64,000 bases of DNA, taken from the NCBI GenBank assembly GCA_037576195.1, contig CM075103.1:13702001-13766000 (forward strand), read 5' to 3'. This stretch comes from Phytoseiulus persimilis (taxonomy: Eukaryota > Arthropoda > Arachnida > Mesostigmata > Phytoseiidae). Shown piece by piece: positions 23,308 through 35,866 of this stretch. The notes below the pieces were generated by a model. It saw only the letters and a program-made list of their open reading frames with translations, ran no database searches and was not told the DNA's origin. Each line of letters starts with the position of its first letter. Position 1 is the first letter of the stretch. Made by a program: the position numbers and the translations under genes.

Positions 23308-26300
23308 CTATGTTTCGAACATGTCAGCGACGTTTCCATGGATACTGTGGTAGTCGCGGATGAGCTGCTCGAACAACTGGAGAAAAACGTCTCTTTAAAA
23401 GTTTGACTCTCTCTCTCTCTCTCGCCTCGCACGAGGGCCTCGAGTCTCCTGGCTCCCGCCGAAGGAGCAGTTGATTGCGAGTCTCACCTCAATTTCCTTG
23501 AAAACCCACGCAGGAATCTCCCCTCGCGTGGCCTTGGCCTCAGACTCTCGAGGCAGGCTGTTCGACGATGTGACTTGCTCGTGGCTGCGATGATGAGCGC
23601 CCATGATGGATTCCGCCAAAGCCATGGTCGCGCTGCCGACGGCCTGCTCGGCGCTCGTTTCTTTGTCTTGATCGATCGATGAGCTAGACGTTGTTTCGAC
23701 TTTATGCTTCTGAGATCCGCTGCAAGGAGGAGATCGGTTCCTCGTCTGCTCTCAATGGTCCGGATGGCCGCCAGTATCTCGCGAACGATGGAGCGCTCAC
23801 CTGAGGCTGGAAGGTTCCTTCTGACTTGCAGTCTTGCCACTGCCGCCGAATCTACCTCGCTTCGAGTCCAACAAGCTGCCGAAGACTCTGAACGTTCCCC
23901 GACGTTGCTTGTTCGCCATGCGCGAGCCAGCGTTCTTCTCATCAGTGTCCGAGTCTTCCTGGTTCGAGCCGTGTTTATCTGTGAATGATTTCAGGTTGAA
24001 ATTTTCGAGCCCGCGCGACGAAATATATCGGCATGAAAAATTGGCTGTAGGAAAGGAGAAAAATTTCCCCCTCACCGTGATCCTTATCGTGCTGGGACTT
24101 TTTCTTCGGCTTCGGACTCTGCATGAATTTCGCCGCCCTCACTCTCAGAGATCCCCCGCCAATCCGACGGCTCGAGTTCCTCCCCGTAGTGTTTTTGCGC
24201 TCGGCCCATTGCTGTGGTGTGTTTCAGTTAGAGAGATATCCTGGATCATGAATCGACGTCGTAGAAATCCTCTTACGTGTACTCTGTGATCTTGGAGAGG
24301 CGGTGCTTGCATTTTCAAAGCTGACGGTCTCGGGTGTAGGAATATGGCCACGACTTATTGTGAGTTATACTTGCGTCAATGTTGAGAATGGTCGCGGGGT
24401 CGTAGATGTGTTTGTAGACTTCCTCCATCTTCGAATCCCAGTTCCTCTTCGTCTTCTGCGCCTCAAGCTCTGTCTGACCGAGGTTGCCCTCCAGGGTTTT
24501 CAACGTTTCCGTCAATTCTTGGAGTTGTTCTTCGAATGCCAGCCTGTCGTTGCCTTCTTCGGGGATGGCTTTAGGTTGGGTTTTCTTAGCTCTGCGCAAC
24601 TGTTTCTGTATGGTTTCCAGCTGAGGAAAGAAGTCAGAGTTTGAGGGCTTTGTTTCTTGTCCTCTCGAGCACTGGCAGGAAGCGGCTGAAGGAAACAAAG
24701 CCGTCGATCGTGTCCGTGGCTCAGCTGGTGGCTTCGTCCCCCGAGCTTTTCATCCGACTCCCGTGAGGCTCCACTCCTTACAGACCTTGAGTTCTGTTGA
24801 GATTTTCCGCTGCCGCAAATGAGTGGCGCGTCTGAGAGCCTGCTGATGCGCCATGATGTTCGCATGTTGCTCCTTCTCTTCCTCGGACCAAGAAGTTATC
24901 AGTTTCGGTTTTGCGCCCGGATTCGTTGCTGGTGCGTCGTCTCCGAGACCTGAAACTAGATTGGACCGTCTTCGATCTCTCATCCATTTCTCCCGTCGTC
25001 AGGACTCTGTTTCCATGTCCCAGAAATATGAGCGAACGAATCTTTAAGATGAACAAGCTGAGCGGATGCATACCTTGGTTGTGAAGGGGCAATTTAGCTT
25101 GCGATGCCTCCGCATTGTCCATCACAATTACGGGTGCTTCCCTCAGCAGCTCGTTCAACAACTGCAGTGTCTGTGAGATCGCTCCTTGGTTGTCTGGGGC
25201 TGACTCAATCGGCACGAACGACGAGCAGCCTTCTAGGTTCAGGCCTTCGATGTCTAGGGAGGACGCCTGAGAGAAATATGATATGCGACGTCTCACTTTG
25301 TGCGTCGATCTCACTCGTCAGCTCCTCCGCTCACGAGATAGAAAGTTCCCAAAACATAACGTACGGAGATCCTGCTCTGAATAGCTGCTACCCACTCCTC
25401 GGCTTCCTGCAAAGTCTGGGTGGCCAGCTGTAGTTGATTCGGCGTACTTTGCGGCCTCAGCGGACAGGAGATGCAAACGGAGCCGAAGTTCGCACTCGAG
25501 GACTCTCTGGTGTCTGTTTTGTCGCTCAACCTCAAGTTGAGTAGCGGCTTCAGTTGTCCCCGAGGATTCTGTCCGAAAGAAAAGAAAATCAATTCATTGA
25601 TGGACCAGGATGCGTACAGTACGCGGCTCAGAGCGAGAGCTGATGAACTACTCGGAGACCTCATTCGTAAATAAGGTTGTCTCCGAATCACCGCGCAAGG
25701 TCTCCGCGGGACGTCTGAATGACCGTGGGGAAATCACCGCTAGTTCAAACATCGGAAGAACGTTCTCGGCGGTTTGATTCCGACTCGCGGCGATGGACGT
25801 TCGACCGAAGCCTCGACCAACGAAGCAGAATCCACATGAAGTTGACTCGTGGCTTCTCCTTCCGTTCACGCATATGGAGGTGCAACGCAGCTATTCGACG
25901 GTAGCTAGGAGAGCGAAGAATTAGGTGTTCGAATGCGATGAATCCATATGGAACGTTTAGCGAGAGAGCGATCGAGTGGAAACCTCCCGAGCGATCGACA
26001 TGGCCACAGCGAACGCCCAAAGGTTCGGCCAACCACCTCTGGAAAACCGACCCTCGGACAGATCTTCTCCCTTCCGGGGGTATTCGACAATGGCTCTGTC
26101 TGTTAAACACCAGAACATACTGAGGGTAGAATTCGAACGGTTTTCGCTCCGCTTGACACGAAGTAACCGACATTTTACGCTCGAACAGGCGACGTTCATG
26201 TGGTAGGTTCGGCTGCCCTTCTCGCTCCGAAAACCAGAGGGATCGTGATCGGAGACACCCACCTGGACCTCGGCTTCCAATCTCCGAGAGGAAACGCTAG

Positions 26301-28245
26301 ATCTTAAGAATGCGTGCAACTCAACGGCGGGGCAAAACTCGAGGCACGTCCCTCCAGGATGAGCGCGATGCGACTCGAGCCCCTCCCTCGACAAATGCTT
26401 CACATATTCGTAGTTGCGCAGAATATACGCAGCCTGTTTGGCAGCGCACATATTCCCCTCACTGAAATAGGGGACTCTCTCCCGAATGAAAGAGGTTTCC
26501 CTTCTAAGGTTGTCTGACTCGTGATCTCCCCGGTGTTCAGGCTGAATGCACGAGGCCTGATGAAACTTCGCTCGCTCTCTTTTTTACTAACCTCTGAATC
26601 CGACTGCATGAGGTAGCTTCACGGTCTCACTCACACATCCTGCCAATCATGACGTCCGGTGAGGGCGGATCTATCGAGAACCCAACGCTCTCGCCTTCGG
26701 TCACAGAACACTGAATCCGTGCGCTTGCTCTGGAGCAGTCCTTGCCGCACTGAGAACTTTCGGCCATCTACGCCTTGTTCCAAATATAACCGTTTAAATT
26801 TAGCGCTCCGACCATGGGAGGACAGCAGCTCCGGTGCCAGGGTCGAGAGGCGAACAACTACCGCGAGGAGAATTGAGCCATGATAAGTTGATTCTGCGGC
26901 AGCTCGAGCGAGATATGGAAGGCTCACTCCCATCGCTCAATGAGAGCACCACGATTTCCGCGCTAGGAGCGATTCCGTCCCCGTTTGGCCCGAATCGGAG
27001 TTATCTGCTAGACGGCCCTCGTGCGGAGGATGCCTCACGAGTCGCTGTTTCATAGGATGCCGAGGAATTGAACAAGAATCAGACTCGAGGAAGGGACTCC
27101 CGACAGAGTTGGGAACCATCCGAAGTCGGTGCAGGATGGCGCTAGAACCACTCCGGTTGGCTCTATCCCGACGGGTAGTCTTGAGTAGGCTATATCTGCT
27201 CATATTCACTTACGATGATCACGAACGGGTACAGCTTTTGCTCGGAGCACTGCGCCTCGAGTTGACACGGCTGCTGCTTCACTACTTTCGTGAGTGAGGA
27301 AATGCTGACTGTAATTCCCGGCAGAGGATCCAGAATGTTGTGATAGGCGTCCAAGTGCTTCGAATAAACGGCTACGTACAACCGGAACCACTCGTAGTCG
27401 TCTGAGAGCACGAAAAGGAAACCATCCTGTGAACATAAAACAGTTGAAACCTCGCTTGTGAACAGCTCGTGATGTCCACCATGAAGTCGGGCGAGCAGCA
27501 CTTCCACGGAATGAGCAGCGCAAGAAGCGTTGTCCGGTTGGAACTGGTTGCGTAGTCCCCGGAAACATGGGGAATACTCAAAGTTCGGCGACGGCCATTG
27601 GCAACATTCTTTTGAGAAAACTCTAGGACAAGGTCCCCCGATAGGCAAGCGCGTGTTCGTTCTGATCAGAGTCCCAAAATAGCTCAAAAGCTCTGCGTCC
27701 ATTCCTCTTTGATCGCTCAAAAGCTTCTGTAGCGATAATGGAGGCTCCAGGGAATGTTTTCACCGTAGCATGCCACACGGTGGCATTAGGCTATGCTCAT
27801 CAGGAAAGTGGGTTTGAGAGAATGGAAGGTCTAGATTCACCGTTACCGGATCGGACCGCCAGCCCGCTGCGCAAGAACACGTTTTCTCTCCTTTCTCTAC
27901 GATCGCGGTCGGAATATTGGCGTAGACTTTGTGGGCCGGACGCTGAGCCCACGCGCTCTCGGATGCCCATTTCCTTCTCGGATGCGATGCCGATCCAACA
28001 TCGGGCTCCGGGTTGCCCCACAGCTTCAGGGCGGGAACTCACCTTCAATGGGAGCTCTTTTCTGTAAGTGTGCGAAGACGGTAGGTCGGTCAACGAGTCC
28101 CTGGACTCGGTGAACTCGTACTCCATTTCCAGATCCTCGGTGCACTCCTCGATGAAACTGAGTTGAGATCCATCGAACGCGTCGCACAGCTTCTTGCTCT
28201 CATCCGACGATGCGGTGTCGTCCTCGCGACAGGTGGACGAAGCAT
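23308..28245 (-). CDS. PH-domain and coiled-coil adaptor, AFAP-like layout (5' end not found)
   Basis: Exons I can place on the minus strand are 28043..28245 (acidic, Ser-rich), 27214..27426, 25365..25568, 25074..25266, 24786..24949, 24371..24620, several Ser/Lys-rich tail exons, and 23308..23376 with stop TAG. The 27.2-27.4 kb exon has PH strands (EWFRLYVAVYSKHLDAYHN). The 25.4-25.6 kb exon gives the end of a PH domain with its conserved Trp helix (LATQTLQEAEEWVAAI). The 24.4-24.6 kb exon is a coiled coil (EEQLQELTETLKTLEGNL). Two PH segments, then a coiled coil, is the layout of AFAP1-type actin-binding adaptors, but I see no diagnostic residue match. A cytoplasmic scaffold that binds membrane or cytoskeleton is the inference. 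The 5' exons and those between 25.6 and 27.2 kb are unresolved. Confidence 0.55.
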
Positions 28246-31069
28246 CTGCAGAATTAGGCGGACACGTTGGTTGTACTGAGAAGCTCACCGACTCACTTTG
28301 CTGCGATTTTACCTCTTTCGTCTGCGTCCGTTCGTCTGAGTTTTTCCTTTATGTGCACCAACCAGTCAAGCATTTCGCTCACCACTCGGAGTCTGTCGAC
28401 GTCTGACTATTCTCGAACAGGCTCCCGACCAAGCCAATGTTTTAAATATAGCGCTCGACGCCGGGGCCACGTAGTCTCCGTGGATCATCCGGGGTTTATA
28501 CCTCTGTCCCTCTATCACAGGTGACATCGAATCAGGGACTCACAAATAAGGCGGGACAAGGTCCGAGCGAACGAATAGCGATCTTGTGTTCGCGCTTCGG
28601 GTGAGAACGCGCGACGTTGGAGCTCCGGTGTCCTAATAGTGAAACATACGAACAGGAAGCCAGGACAACTCCCAAGACCGACGGCTGCCAGAGTCCTTGC
28701 TGTGAGGAGCAAGTGAGAATCATCATCTCAGCGTTTGAGTCCGCCGATCGGAACATCGGGCAGCGAACTTGGTCCTACGCTTCTGGTAGGGGAGTAGGTT
28801 TGTGGAATGCGGGCCGTTCATCGCGGCCAATCCGTTCCAGGCCCGACAGCAATCAATGAATATCGGCGAGCGGGGCAACGGGTGCTTTGGACTTTCTGAT
28901 GTTGTAGCCAACACCATTGCAAGAAACTAAGCCCACGCATTCCTCGGATTTGCTCAATTCTAATTTCTAGTGATCCGGACACGGACAGGGATGTTAGATG
29001 CATGTTCCCGCTCAATGAGGCGAGGAGCCGCGGCGTAAGCTCCACGTGAGTGGAACGAGGACTTCAGGGCACGGCGTCCTGATTCTCGAAATGAGAAAAC
29101 GTTCGAAGCTCCCCATGGTTCAGCAGTGTCCCCTAACCCCTACGCTCAGCTTGCAATCGAAATATTCGTAGGAGTTCTGTCCGAAGAATATCTTGTTCTT
29201 AGTTATTGAACAATGATTTAGTCCGTTAGGCACTGCGAAATCTCGGTAGAATGGAACCGCGATGATCAAACCGCGAAGTAGCGGAGAATACTGAATCACC
29301 ATGAGTGTGCGACCAGGCACTCTGGGGGGGGGGGGGAGGCTGTCACGGAGGACGATTTCTCAAGCGTCAGCTCTGGACGAACAGGCCTCGAATCGAAACC
29401 CGACTGAACGGCTTCACACTGAGAGGGATTCAGAATCTAGGAGATTCTTTCCGTTTCGAATCCTCCTGACCGGTCTCTGAGAATCGATCCGGCGCTTTGG
29501 TTCGACGCTCTTGTGAGTGCCCGCGACGGAGAAGAAAATGGTTCATAGCTTCGTCAGACGTATCTGATTCAGAGCTGAAGATGGCGCAGCGGAGAAAATG
29601 AGGCTGAACGGGGGGCCGTCGGAACAATTATGAATATTCCTTGATCAATCCACGTCTCCGCATACTCACCCATCGCTGAGGCGGTATTGTCAACTTCACG
29701 GGATGGTGATCTGTCACACAATGTCTCGCTCGCTCGGACTGACATTCCGGATACAACCCACGGAGCGATGCGAGTGCGAGGTCATCACAAACGCTCATCT
29801 ACGAGTGCGGCGCGCGCCGCCCTCCAGTATGAACGTACACTCGATCGTGCAGCAGGTTGAGTGGGCTTCGCGTGCGAGCTTGATCCGCAAAACGAACACT
29901 ATGTATAGCTCTCACGGCATCGCAGGAGCGAAATGACTACAAACTGATGAAAAGAGGACTGACGAAGCTCGGGATGCCATCAGGGAGGGCCTCATGGTCC
30001 ATCAAGGCTCGAACGTCCATTTTCCGATTTCGAGAATAGTTTTTCAGCTTCAGGGTTTCATTCGAAATTATTGCGATCTCTCTGGACGTATGATTGCGAC
30101 CGAGATTATTTGGCGAACATGAGCCGCGGCTGCACGTCGAACTCGGCCTCGGAGTCCTCTCGAGCGATCGGGGTAGAGAACTTCCCCCGGTTTCCCCCGG
30201 AAGGAGTTGCGCTTGTGACTATCCCCTCATTCTTGACTCTGATCATAATCCCCGCATTGCCAGGAGAGCTCCGCAGCATTCGTTCCACTGTTGGCGATTC
30301 GGGGCAAGAAACGACGAGGAACCCGAGAGTTCCGACAGAAATCCAACACCATTGGTTTCGAACTTCGCGGGCTGAGATTCCTGAATCTGAGAATAGGAGA
30401 GCGGAATCCTCTGACGTGTCCGACGGGCTCGGCTTCTGGTAGCCTGACAGTCCCTTAAAACATGAGCTTCTCCATGGACGACGATAGAGACAATCCAGAC
30501 GCAACGTGGATGATGGATACTCGGAACCGTTCGACTCCGATCTGGATAGCAGCCCCGATAATTTTTGCCGACTAGAGTTTCCGAATGCTGTCAACCTCGC
30601 TTCTGTTTTTCTGAACTTCGAATCCCCTCACATTGCTCGAGAGCAATCCGGGGAGAATCCTCTGAGTTCTTGCGTAAATATGGCATCAGCTTCCGTTGCG
30701 GCGCCAAAAGAGAATACGATACTTCATAACAAATAACTGTCTGAGAGCTCGGATTACATTTCTCAGCGCGGCGGTGGAGCGGCAGATTCGTAGACCTCAT
30801 TCATTGAGTCCCCAGCCACCGAACCTCGTTGGAGAAATCGCTAGTGAGTAATATCCTGTGAATTTCACTCAATACAGATGAATTCGACTCTCGGATGCGA
30901 TATTTTATCGAATTCGAGTGCTTCGAGATTTCCGGGTCTCTCCAATCTCGTCGGAGTTCGACTCTGGGCTCAGCCGTCCTCAGTTTCGGCTAAAGTTTAA
31001 TGGTTTCCGTCTACACGCAGGTTTGGTTCCCGATTCGGAGCTACAGATCAATATTTCCGGACATCCACC
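28246..31069. other. Intergenic stretch, possibly holding missing 5' exons of the PH gene
   Basis: The acidic exon at 28043..28245 begins after an acceptor in phase 1, so at least one further 5' exon must lie upstream here, but I cannot identify it. Open frames up to 162 codons occur (for example minus strand 30106-30594) without recognisable motifs. A run of 13 G lies at 29324-29336. Confidence 0.35.
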
Positions 31070-31528
31070 ATGTTGGCTTTGTACCTCCTCGTCGCTCTCC
31101 TCGCTTGTGCTGTTGCAGAGAAGCCGTCATGCGATCCGAAGGCTCTGGGCGCTTCCATCGAGACGACTCTCCCTCTGACCTCACGTTCTGGTTGCATCTG
31201 TGTGTCGAACCAGGGTTGCGAGCAAGGGGAGCTGGAGGCCACCGCGGATTCTTTCACGTTCGAAGGCCCGGTTCTCGGTAAATGGGTTGGAAGCCGAAAC
31301 GACGATCATTGGAATATCGAAGAACCACAAACGGCAGTCGGACACGACCTCATCCCAATCAAAGAAGGGAATAACATTGTCCTCTTGCTCTGCGACAAGG
31401 ATAGAGTGCTAAAAGAGGTGCTGGTAGATTTGACTGAGCGACCAGAGGAGGCAGAGGTTGATGACCTCCGAGAAAAATACGATCTGGACATTGGCGAACA
31501 CATCGACAATTGTGAATTTTCGAATTGA
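31070..31528 (+). CDS. Small secreted six-cysteine protein, divergent family member
   Basis: Intronless, 152 residues. The start ATG has a strong Kozak context (CCACCATGT). Residues 1-16 form a signal peptide (MLALYLLVALLACAVA). The mature part has six cysteines in the same spacing as the close copies at 35.9, 38.2 and 42.4 kb (SC, GCIC, GC, LC, NC). It shares LGKWV, a D-L-I-P-I-x-x-G-N-N-I-V core and the C-terminal LxxKYDLDIxE helix. The protein is acidic and presumably extracellular. I do not recognise the family outside this window. It is the most diverged of the group and lies apart from the others across the hAT insertions. No clear TATA box. Confidence 0.75.
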   Translation: MLALYLLVALLACAVAEKPSCDPKALGASIETTLPLTSRSGCICVSNQGCEQGELEATADSFTFEGPVLGKWVGSRNDDHWNIEEPQTAVGHDLIPIKEGNNIVLLLCDKDRVLKEVLVDLTERPEEAEVDDLREKYDLDIGEHIDNCEFSN

Positions 31529-33353
31529 GAGTTCAATATAAACCTGCATTGATTCACTCGATCGGTCACATGTCCTTGGACGGCCAGACTTCTGTCAGCC
31601 GCCACATAAGTGCGGCGAAACGCAATTCCGGATGGGAAAACCACTCAAATATTCAAGTACCGAGTTTCTCACATTTCCAAACCGATTTGGGTCCCTGCTG
31701 CAGGATCAAAACACCGGACCAACTGAGGGAACAGGAATTTGAAAACTTTTGGTGAAGGACGAGGATAATTTGTTTCTTTGAACGAACTTCTCACTGTGGA
31801 AACTGAACCTCGACGAAAAAGCTTGGAACATGACTCGGAATCTGCCAATTAGCCGCTTGCTCATCCTGGTCCTCGATGGGCTCACACCGGATTCTCTTCA
31901 CTGTTGTTATTGAGGTCGGGTCTAGACTATTCGGTCCACAATGAGGCCGAGTTTGTCCTGGATCCCGATTCTTAATCCCGAACTCACTCCGCTGTGGAAT
32001 CTTGAGCAGAAACTCAAGCATATGGATCCAGACGAAATTCATTTTTCCATCTCGATCAGGCTGTTATCCATCGATTTCGAACTTGAGGCGCGACTCCATC
32101 AGCGAATATAAACAGCTGAGACTGAAGTTTCCGCAGGGTGGGCAGGTCGAATTTTATCCGGAAGAACAAGATCGGCGATCGGGCTTGGAGGCGATCATTT
32201 ATTGCAGCGTCAGAAATTCAAGTTGGATGAGCTGTTCCGACGATAAGATGAGTGGTGGCCCTCGTTCCGGCCCGGCTTTGACAGTGATATTGTAGGACTG
32301 TGAATGATATCGCTCTTGGAAGTTCTAGTCCTAGTTATCATTCATTGATACAGCTACCGAAAGAGAGCCTCGACCACCTCGAAAGAAATGGCGGGGGGCC
32401 GGACAGATAAATCTTGAAGGTTGCTTGGAAAGGAAAGATCATGGAGACATTCTGAGTTGGAACATCCGACTTACCGCTCGCTACGCGTTCTCCGGCGGAC
32501 GCAAGACTTGAATAACCGAGTCATCCGAGGAAGGTGCGTCTCCACTATACTATAATATCCAGACGAAGAAATCACAGGTTTTGTCGTTCAACTCCAGTGC
32601 GGGTCTCTGCGTTAGCGCCTGTCCCGAGTGAGAGCGACGCCGTCCCAACTGATCAAATTTTCCTCTAGTTCGATTATGTTTACCAGCTCAAGGAACATGA
32701 GGAAGGAAATCGGTATGGCGCCTACGCCCCCGGATACAGATGTACGTCATTCATCGTGTCAACGACAGGTGTGGTATATCGGCGTGATCTTTTCCCATTT
32801 AAAATAGCGTTTAGGCGCATTCTATGGTGTGCTGGACTATTCCATTGTTCGACGACATTCGCACCACCAAGTAATGGACTCTCTCCATATTCTCTCCTGC
32901 TTTCTCAATGTTGCCCCTGCAATGAACGTGACCCTAACGAAAGCTGTATTTCTTGAGACGCAGTAAATCGTGTTATCGATTTGGAGGCCCTCTTGTGTTC
33001 GATGGAGATCGTACACTCTGAATATCTTTGGAAAAGAGCTGCCGTATCCGTAGACTGATCCGAATGCCATTTCGGTCAGAACCATTCAAGCATGTAGCTG
33101 GGCAAGATTTTCCCTCGCGAGAAGGACCTCACAAAGGGAAGACCATAGGAGTTGCAAGAGGGATTCTGAGCGCGAAAGAGGGAGAATTGACAATGGGTAG
33201 AAAGCAGAGGAGCCATGGGAGGTGAACGCATCGACGGACGACCCAGAAGAGGGGAAAATTCAACTGGAGTATGGACCTCATAGATATAATAGTAAAAGTG
33301 AAGGAAAGATTGAAGAGATTTCAACCGAAGATTCTCCAGGAAATCATCTATAG
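31529..33353. other. Intergenic stretch
   Basis: I see no recognisable gene, RNA or mobile element between the divergent secreted-protein gene and the outer hAT element. Open frames are below 100 codons and lack family motifs or supported splice sites. Confidence 0.45.
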
Positions 33354-33401
33354 CAGAGGTCGTCAAACTGGGTGTCGCGACACACCAGGGTGCCGAGGAT
33401 G

Positions 33402-34242
33402 CAGAGATGGGCGTAATCATAATCATGATTATGACTATGATTATTAATCATAGTCAAAGTGTGATTACGAAAATAATCATACTTTGACTATGATTATTAA
33501 TCACATCTTGATTATGATTATGATTAAAAATCGTAGTCAAAGTATGATTATGAATATCCTCATGATTGTGATGACTATATCCATGTATATGATGACTATT
33601 CTTTTTATTATTGTGATTATTATTGTTTCTGGTATACTCAAGCACCCGGTGGAAGGATGACACGCACACGAGGTGCGTGCGGGACCGGGGCCCATGGACG
33701 AGGGATCGATCTTGACCGTACTTTTTGAAGTCAAGGGAAGTGATTCCGAGATCGATCTGGCCATACTTTTCTGAGTATGGAAGAGTGATTCCGGGATCGA
33801 TCTGACCATACTTTTCCGAGTATGGAGGAGTGATTTCGGGATCGATCTGACCATACTTTTCTGAGTATGGAGGAGTTATTCCGGGACCCATCTGTAACAG
33901 CCAGTTGGATTCTGGAGGAAGGCTAGCTCGGATCCCGGAATCTCGTCCATGGACCCGGGCCCCGCACGCACCTCGTGTGCGTGTCATCGTTCCACCGGGT
34001 GCTCGAGTATACCAGAAACAACAATAATCACAATAATAAAAAGAATAGTCATCATATACATGGATATAGTCATCACAATCATGAGGATATTCATAATCAT
34101 ACTTTGACTATGATTTTTAATCATAATCATAATCAAGATGTGATTAATAATCATAGTCAAAGTATGATTGTTTTCGTAATCACACTTTGACTATGATTAT
34201 TAATCATAGTCATAATCATGATTATGATTACGCCCATCTCTG
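33402..34242. mobile_element. Inner hAT-type element with very long inverted arms
   Basis: The termini are the perfect inverted repeat CAGAGATGGGCGTAATCATA, directly flanked by the 8-bp target duplication CGAGGATG (33394-33401 and 34243-34250). The arms extend nearly 290 bases inward as almost perfect reverse complements, first rich in ATAATCAT, then containing GTGCGTGCGGG. The centre holds a tandem repeat. It lies inside the outer hAT element and so inserted later. His/Asn-rich open frames over the arms are a by-product of the repeat. No transposase is present, so movement would need an enzyme supplied elsewhere. Confidence 0.9.
33730..33893. repeat. Tandem repeat inside the inner hAT element
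   Basis: About three full and one partial copies of a unit of roughly 55 bases that contains GATCGATCTGACCATACTTT and TCTGAGTATGGAGGAGTGAT. Copies differ by a few substitutions. It occupies the loop between the long arms and is the only internal part that is not inverted-repeat sequence. Confidence 0.8.
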
Positions 34243-34670
34243 CGAGGATGTCGCGGGTTGACGAGGGGAAAAATAGTGTTGAGGGGTGACAAGGGGTGTC
34301 GAATGAGGCCGAGCGACGTCTTTCTTCGTTCCGATCAAACTCCGGTGATGATTCCGACATCCTTCTCGGGACTCCATGCGGGTGATCCGACCACACTTTT
34401 CAGGTGTCATGGAGGTGATTTCAAGGTCGATCTGACCATTTTTCTTGGGGTCCGGTCGACCTAGGATTCATCTTCTTGGACCCAAAATGAATGGTCGTAT
34501 CGACCCCGAAATCACGTGTATATATCTCCAGAAATATGGTCAGACGGAATCAGCTTCGAAATGCGGTCAGAACCAGAAGAGGCATCCTTGGGCCCCGTTC
34601 GGCACCTCCTCGGGGAGATCACGGCTGCGGCTGCCAATGTCGGAAAAGTTCGACGACCTCTGATCTATAG

Positions 34671-35679
34671 CATAGACGGGCCATCTGTCGAAAGGAGAAA
34701 GATTCAGGACTTTATATATTAATTTATTGCATGTATCTTACATAATGGAACTTCCGTTCATCCGAGGTCTTCGAGCCTCGGTCCTGATTCACTTAATAGA
34801 GCGTGGTAGCGCGGGCAGCCTTGTCCAAAAAGAAGGCAAAAAAAGATTCGAGACTGAAGGACAGGCTCTTGACGCCGATAAGACGAACTTGACGAAGAAC
34901 TTGATTCGGTGTGGTCGATTCGATTTCATTTCTATGAGTAACGCTGACATTCTCCTGTTCTTCTCCCTACCTAACTTGTTCGAAAAGATTTTTTGCATTG
35001 ATGGTCAATCCCCGAAAAGTGATTCTGTCATCCAGGCTCATGATCATGACCTAATAGACCAGAATTGTTCGATGCTTCTGCATCACTATTAATACACACG
35101 TACCACTGTTGCAAAGCTCTCAAGAGGAGGAGATCCTGTGCTTCGGACTCGATGAGAACCGGGTAGATGTGACCGTTCGTGATTCGTTATTTCAAGGAGA
35201 GACACATTTCAAGGACACTTCGAACTTTTGATAGATTCCGGAATGACCTCTATGGACCCGCAGAGGGATGTGGTAGAAGAAGTAACTGTTCCAGAAGGAG
35301 AATGAAATTTTCATCTCTCGACGGCCTGGTAATGGATGGTCGAATCGCGAGGAGAGCTTTCGAAATCAGATCAGTCTTTCTGCGATGAATTGTCGGAGGA
35401 AGTTGAAGTCGTCCACGCCGAAAAGTAATCCGAAGAATACCCGTTTATCATCCCAAGTCCGCGCCAACGGCTCCTGTGCCGAATCGTCCAACGAAAGAGC
35501 TCCTACGAAATTGTTCTTTTTTCGGATGTTTTCGAGGGGAAATAACACGATTGGAATGCGTTTCGTTCGTTCAATATTTCCAATCATTTTGTGCATCGAC
35601 TTGAGTCCAACAAAAAGTTCAGGAGTAGCGGCAGCTTTGGATATGAACTTGAATTCACTATGACTCGCGACTGCTTGCC
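34671..35679. other. Intergenic stretch
   Basis: Starts just after the target duplication of the outer hAT element. There is a plus-strand frame of 121 codons (34727-35092) and a minus-strand frame of 137 codons (35366-35779), neither with a signal peptide, domain motif or supported splice sites. I see nothing that I can name. Confidence 0.4.
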
Positions 35680-35866
35680 GTATAGACACTAAAACCATCT
35701 GCGCCAAACCGTCCGCGCTGAATTGCCCATGCCGGATAGTCGATCGAGGGACTCCCCACGACCTCCGGAGTATTCTCAAGAAAGGAATGCAGAAAGAAGA
35801 GACCGCTCTCGGAATAAATATCGTTCATCACATTTCACACGATTACAGAATTCTGATGCTTTGCGC

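Larger units (their letters stand above)
33354..34662. mobile_element. Outer non-autonomous hAT-type transposon
   Basis: The ends are imperfect terminal inverted repeats: CAGAGGTCGTCAAACT on the left and AGTTCGACGACCTCTG on the right. The 8-bp direct repeat ATCTATAG flanks both (33346-33353 and 34663-34670). CAGAG ends and 8-bp target duplications are hAT hallmarks. Without the nested element it would be about 460 bp and has no transposase frame, so it is a MITE-like derivative. The right part carries short repeats of the GATCTGACCATA type also seen in the inner element. A third end of this family lies near 37.77 kb. Confidence 0.88.

Noticed and set aside
30106-30594. Minus-strand open frame of 162 codons
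   Set aside because: No signal peptide, domain motif or acceptor/donor context. It might be a missing 5' exon of the PH gene, but nothing supports that.
33454-34190. His/Asn-rich open frames on both strands (177 and 71 codons)
   Set aside because: They are translations of the long inverted arms of the inner hAT element. The same peptide appears on both strands because the DNA is palindromic.
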